This document shows, piece by piece, positions 61,601 to 64,000 of a stretch of DNA of 64,000 nt. Both the position numbers and the translations under genes were made by a program. Within the stretch, counting starts at the first letter, position 1, and every line of letters starts with the position of its first letter. The stretch lies in contig NC_083592.1 of the NCBI RefSeq assembly GCF_027579695.1, forward strand, positions 30,833,961-30,897,960. The letters are read 5' to 3'. The DNA is from Neoarius graeffei (taxonomy: Eukaryota; Chordata; Actinopteri; Siluriformes; Ariidae). The notes under the pieces are model-generated. The model had not been told where the DNA came from. It saw only the letters and a program-made list of their open reading frames with translations, and did not search any database.

Positions 61601-62573
61601 CAGGACCTTCTTGCTGTGTGAGGCAACAGTGCTAACCACTACATGACCGTGCTGCCCCTAAGAACTGAGATGTCAAATAAAATCTATACCTACAAAACAA
61701 TCTAGTGGGAATGTACTTGTGCGTAAATGCAGTGTATTTCTGTGTGCTGGTGTCAGAATAAGCAAAACAAAGGGTGCTCTTTGTGATATCTGCCATGTGT
61801 GTGTGCACGGTGACTTTCTCTCAGTACAATTGTAATAGCAGCAAAACAAGTCTCACAGGCTGACCCAGCACAAACTAATATACAGAATTAAAAAAAAATA
61901 AGTAAATAAAATTGAACACACACGCTCCAAAAAAAAAAATAATAATAAAATATCATAGACAATGTGGGTTTTTTTTTTTTGTTAAAAATCACAATTATAC
62001 ATTAATGTTACACGTTACCAAAAAAATGTATACCATTTTACTATACTGTTTAGTATGTCAGTATGCAGTTTGGGACACAGCCTTTAAATCGCTAGCTGCC
62101 ATTGAAAACGAATGACTTACAGAAGCTGTGAAGAGGTTGTATAGTGGATTGAAATTATATGTTACAACCTGTATTACACTCAAGCAGGTTTCATCCTTAC
62201 CAAGGAACGGCCTTTAGTGAATCTTTTTAATAAGTTGAAATACAGATCTGAAATATTACGGGCTCTTGAGTCAAAGAATGTCCACTGAAGTTCCGCCTAT
62301 ACCTCAGAATGTTATGTGTACTTTGTTCATATTCTTCTGCTCTGGTTGTGTTCGAGCACTGTCTACATATTCTGTGCAGGCAATTTATAAAGAACTGAGA
62401 AAAGCAATCAAGTTGCGTTGCGTACCATATGCTGGCATGACATCCAGCACATCCACCTGAACCCAGTGGCTAAATTCAAAGGAGTCCCCGCAGTTCACCC
62501 TGCAGATGTAGAAGCCAGCGTCTCTCAGCTGGACAGGACTCAGCACAAGGTCTGAAAAGGAACTACCAGGAAC
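49461..62573 (-). CDS. malt1: MALT1 paracaspase, C-terminal 644 residues (5' exons outside the window)
   Basis: Thirteen minus-strand exons join in phase: 62573-62426, 60705-60527, 60290-60194, 59115-59092, 58981-58958, 57028-56825, 56689-56512, 56281-56210, 56102-55975, 54735-54586, 54469-54315, 54167-54048 and 49916-49461. MALT1 is the protease and scaffold of the CARD-BCL10-MALT1 complex that activates NF-kB. Order of parts: end of Ig1 (RDAGFYICRVN), Ig2 (LHLECGAVGKPLPHYQWYRN), and the paracaspase domain from DKVALLIGNMSYQNHPKLKA. The catalytic histidine is in YYAGHGYENFGNSF and the catalytic cysteine in FLLDMCRKR, so the protease core is complete. Then come KGKQALEIRSSLSERR, the Ig3 region (ECGVQLKLGFAAEFSNVLVI), and a proline-rich tail with PIETTED, matching the PxExxAcidic TRAF6-binding site of the human C-terminus (PVETTDE). 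The human protein has 824 residues, so about 180 N-terminal residues (death domain, most of Ig1) are missing at the right edge. No stop or frameshift was seen. Confidence 0.95.
50595..51845. mobile_element. Unclassified insertion in the Tc1, with ATGAAAGTG ends
   Basis: The left edge gagATGAAAGTGGAGC and the right edge GGAACACTTTCATgac form a short inverted match. The rest of the interior is not palindromic. It contains a G run (50628-50646), a CpG-rich patch at 51480-51600 followed by ctatttaaggactgcaccc, and a GGAATTCCGGGAAATTCCGG cluster at the right end. No transposase was found and the target duplication is not clear, so family is open (hAT-like is only a guess). Confidence 0.5.
52128..53556. 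mobile_element. Unclassified DNA element with repeated subterminal AATAGCCGCC-like motifs
   Basis: The left end (aatagccgagttccaattaa, ccgccgagttccctttaacg, gccgg) and the right end (inverted: accaaataatagcccgggcg, attatttgtctcaat, aatagagacgaggcggctat-type) share short repeated GCC/CGCC blocks separated by ttcc or aaat. The two halves of the host Tc1 transposase lie exactly on either side. Minus-strand ORFs at 52381-52620 (TEAAVQPWKPAVLNVTTH and YPKGWLRHLSKVTELHSSRN) might be leftovers of its own protein, not recognised. Confidence 0.55.
55022..55400 (+). repeat. Possible tRNA-derived SINE of another family, MALT1 intron
   Basis: A B-box-like aagttcgaatcctgatgatg at the left is followed by a GC-richer body (gccaggagcccaagagagca, ggtgggaactggccaggatt). 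The A-box part is not clear. A (GA)n tract lies further right at 55609-55640. Confidence 0.4.
57174..57547 (-). repeat. tRNA-headed SINE, full length, MALT1 intron
   Basis: Flanked by ctatatagt(c/t)ac on both sides. Tail atctcatctcattatctcta at the left, head accaccgtgccgcccc at the right. Confidence 0.9.
57664..58523. mobile_element. Non-autonomous hAT element, copy 2, MALT1 intron
   Basis: Flanked by the 8-bp target duplication ttaataac (57656-57663, 58524-58531). Ends CAGTGTTGTAGTCAAGTCAC and the inverted match ending ACTACAAGCCTG, as in copy 1 at 34938-35563. It is shorter inside than copy 1 and carries a solo LTR at 57860-58281. Confidence 0.87.
57860..58281 (-). mobile_element. Solo LTR of a Gypsy-type retrotransposon (fossil)
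   Basis: A 422-bp unit with TG...CA ends (TGTCA ... TGACA on either strand) and a 5-bp target duplication CTCTT on both sides. On the minus strand it has a TATA-like ctatataaaaactg and an AATAAA further on, in the order expected of an LTR promoter and polyadenylation signal. The uninterrupted sequence (ttctcttgcac) is seen in hAT copy 1, which confirms the insertion point. No internal coding region is present. It is younger than the hAT copy that contains it; the family is inferred from end sequence and TSD length. Confidence 0.82.
59430..59628. repeat. Short MITE-like repeat with AAGGGTTCTTT / AGAGGTTCTA motifs
   Basis: gggttcttttaggggttttt, ctaaagaggttctacttgga and ggaggttctttcagggtttc followed by tctgagagtgtcac resemble a common fish non-autonomous element. 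Boundaries are uncertain. It lies in the MALT1 intron between 59116 and 60193. Confidence 0.45.
60932..61302 (+). repeat. tRNA-headed SINE (GAGATGAGAT tail), MALT1 intron
   Basis: Flanked by agattaagaaatg on both sides. It lacks the ggcctttctgtgcgga part of the body (cgacgagggagttcgcatg). Confidence 0.88.
61308..61660 (-). repeat. tRNA-headed SINE (GATGGATG tail), inverted to the previous copy
   Basis: Tail atccatccattatctgtaac at 61312, head catgaccgtgctgcccc at the right. With the copy at 60932-61302 it forms an inverted pair, tails adjacent, sharing the same short body deletion (gcgaactccctcgtcggcc). Confidence 0.85.
61661..62425. other. MALT1 intron sequence without a recognised repeat
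   Basis: A/T-rich with A and T runs near 61930-61980. Nothing coding was seen until the exon ending at 62426. Confidence 0.4.
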
Positions 62574-62808
62574 CTAAAGGAATTAAACACCAAAAAAAAT
62601 TAAAGCAGCCTTGATGGGCCCTCGCACGTGTGGTTCTGCAACCCAGGACATTCCACCACCCAACAAAACAGTCACGTGTCATATATTCATCAAATGTTCA
62701 AAAAAAGTGATGTGCATGTTGCAAATGCCATGACTGCTTGACGGATGAGAGATAGACAGACAAAGACTGTGTGCGTGTGTGTTTCTGTGGTGTGAAAATG
62801 TACATTTA

Positions 62809-64000
62809 CAGTGGTGCTTGAAAGTTTGTGAACCCTTTAGAATTTTCTATATTTCTGCATAAATATGACCTAAAACATCATCGGATTTTCACACAAGTCC
62901 TAAAAGTAGAGAAAGAGAACCCAGTTAAACAAATGAGACAGAAATATTATACTTGCTCGTTTATTTATTGAAGAAAATGATCCAATATTACATATCTGTG
63001 AGTGGCAAAAGTATGTGAACCTTGGCTTTCAGTATCTGGTGTGACCCCCTTGTGCAGCAATAACTGCAACTAAACGTTTGCGGTAACTGTTGATCAGTCC
63101 TGCACACCGGCTTGGAGGAATTTTAGCCCATTCCTCCGTACAGAACAGCTTCAACTCTGGGATGTTGGTGGGTTTCCTCACATGAACTGCTCACTTCAGG
63201 TCCTTCCACAACATTTCGATTGGATTAAAGTCAGGACTTTGACTTGGCCATTCCAAAACATTAACTTTATTCTTCTTTAACCATTCTTTGGTAGAATGAC
63301 TTGTGTGCTTAGGGCCGTTGTCTTGCTACATGGCCCACCTTCTCTTGAGATTCAGTTCATGGACAGATGTCCTGACATTTTCCTTTAGAATTCACTGGTA
63401 TAATTCAGAATTCATTGTTCCATCAATGATGGCAAGCCGTCCTGGCCCAGATGCAGCAAAACAGGCCCAAACCATGATACTACCACCACCATGTTTCACA
63501 GATGGGATAAGGTTCTTATGCGGTTCTTATGCTGGAATGCAGTGTTTTCCTTTCTCCAAACATAACGCTTCTCATTTAAATCAAAAATTCTATTTTGGTC
63601 TCATCCGTCCACAAAACATTTGTCCAATAGCCTTCTGGCTTGTCCACATGATCTTTAACTGTAGACAAGCAGAAATGTTCTTTTTGGAGAGCAGTGGCTT
63701 TCTCCTTGCAGCCCTGCCATGCACACCATTGTTGTTCAGTGTTTTCCTGATGGTGGACTCATGAACATTAACATTATCCAATGTGAGAGAGGCCTTCAGT
63801 TGCTTAGAAGTTACCCTGGGGTCCTTTGTGACCTCACCGACTATTACACGCCTTGCTCTTGGAGTGATCTTTGTTGATCGACCACTCCTGGGGAGGGTAA
63901 CAATGGTCTTGAGTTTCCTCCATTTGTACACAGTCTGTCTGTCTGTGGATTGGTGGAGTCCAAACTCTTTAGAGATGGTTTTGTAACCTTTTCCAGCCTG
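62809..64000 (-). mobile_element. Tc1-like transposon, cut by the window edge
   Basis: Left end CAGTGGTGCTTGAAAGTTTG preceded by TA (62807-08). Minus-strand transposase pieces include LPRSGRSTKITPRARRVIVG, TSKQLKASLTLDNVNVHEST and RKPLLSKKNISA (63931-63590), then further pieces with frame changes toward 63050. The right end is outside the window. It lies in the MALT1 intron upstream of the exon at 62573. Confidence 0.88.

Overview
The window is vertebrate nuclear DNA from a teleost fish. The evidence is intron-containing genes with GT-AG splice sites, many Tc1-like transposons, a high-copy tRNA-headed SINE, L2- and RTE-type LINEs, and long AT/TG microsatellites. The SINE and the density of Tc1 elements suggest an otophysan, most likely a catfish (Siluriformes). 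That placement is inference from memory of such repeats, not proof. Four host genes can be assembled exon by exon with consistent reading phase. A fifth is visible only as one or a few exons. Layout: (1) 0.4-2.4 kb, minus strand, part of an unidentified gene whose coding exon is split by a 1.49-kb DNA transposon. (2) 2.4-13 kb, repeats: a Tc1 with enlarged inverted ends, SINEs, LINE 3' ends, an RTE-type LINE, and a Tc1 holding a 1.35-kb palindrome. (3) 13.07-15.88 kb, minus strand, HINT2, five exons. (4) 15.9-23.1 kb, SINEs, an L2 LINE inside a SINE, and two Tc1 copies. (5) 23.15-31.35 kb, plus strand, MRPS30, five exons, with a minisatellite in intron 1 and a Tc1 in intron 4 that itself carries a second copy of the 0.5-2 kb transposon. 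(6) 31.3-36.3 kb, intergenic, with a Tc1 and a hAT element. (7) 36.28-46.70 kb, minus strand, embigin (EMB), seven exons, introns filled with SINEs, an ISL2EU-like element and nested Tc1 elements. (8) 49.46-62.57 kb, minus strand, the last 13 exons of the paracaspase MALT1; its 5' exons lie beyond the right edge. The genes do not form one pathway. HINT2 and MRPS30 act in mitochondria (nucleotide hydrolase and mitoribosome subunit). Embigin is a plasma-membrane chaperone and adhesion glycoprotein. MALT1 is the protease and scaffold of NF-kB signalling. MRPS30 and EMB also lie close together in human 5p12-q11, so that pair looks like retained synteny. The most unusual material is the transposon family at 500-1992 and 29129-30603. 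It has a TA target duplication shown by an exact empty site, ten internal copies of the motif GGGGTAAGATGAGCC, splice-donor-like ends and a 108-codon ORF. One copy interrupts a host coding exon. Several large fold-back structures and elements nested two or three deep give a relative insertion history.
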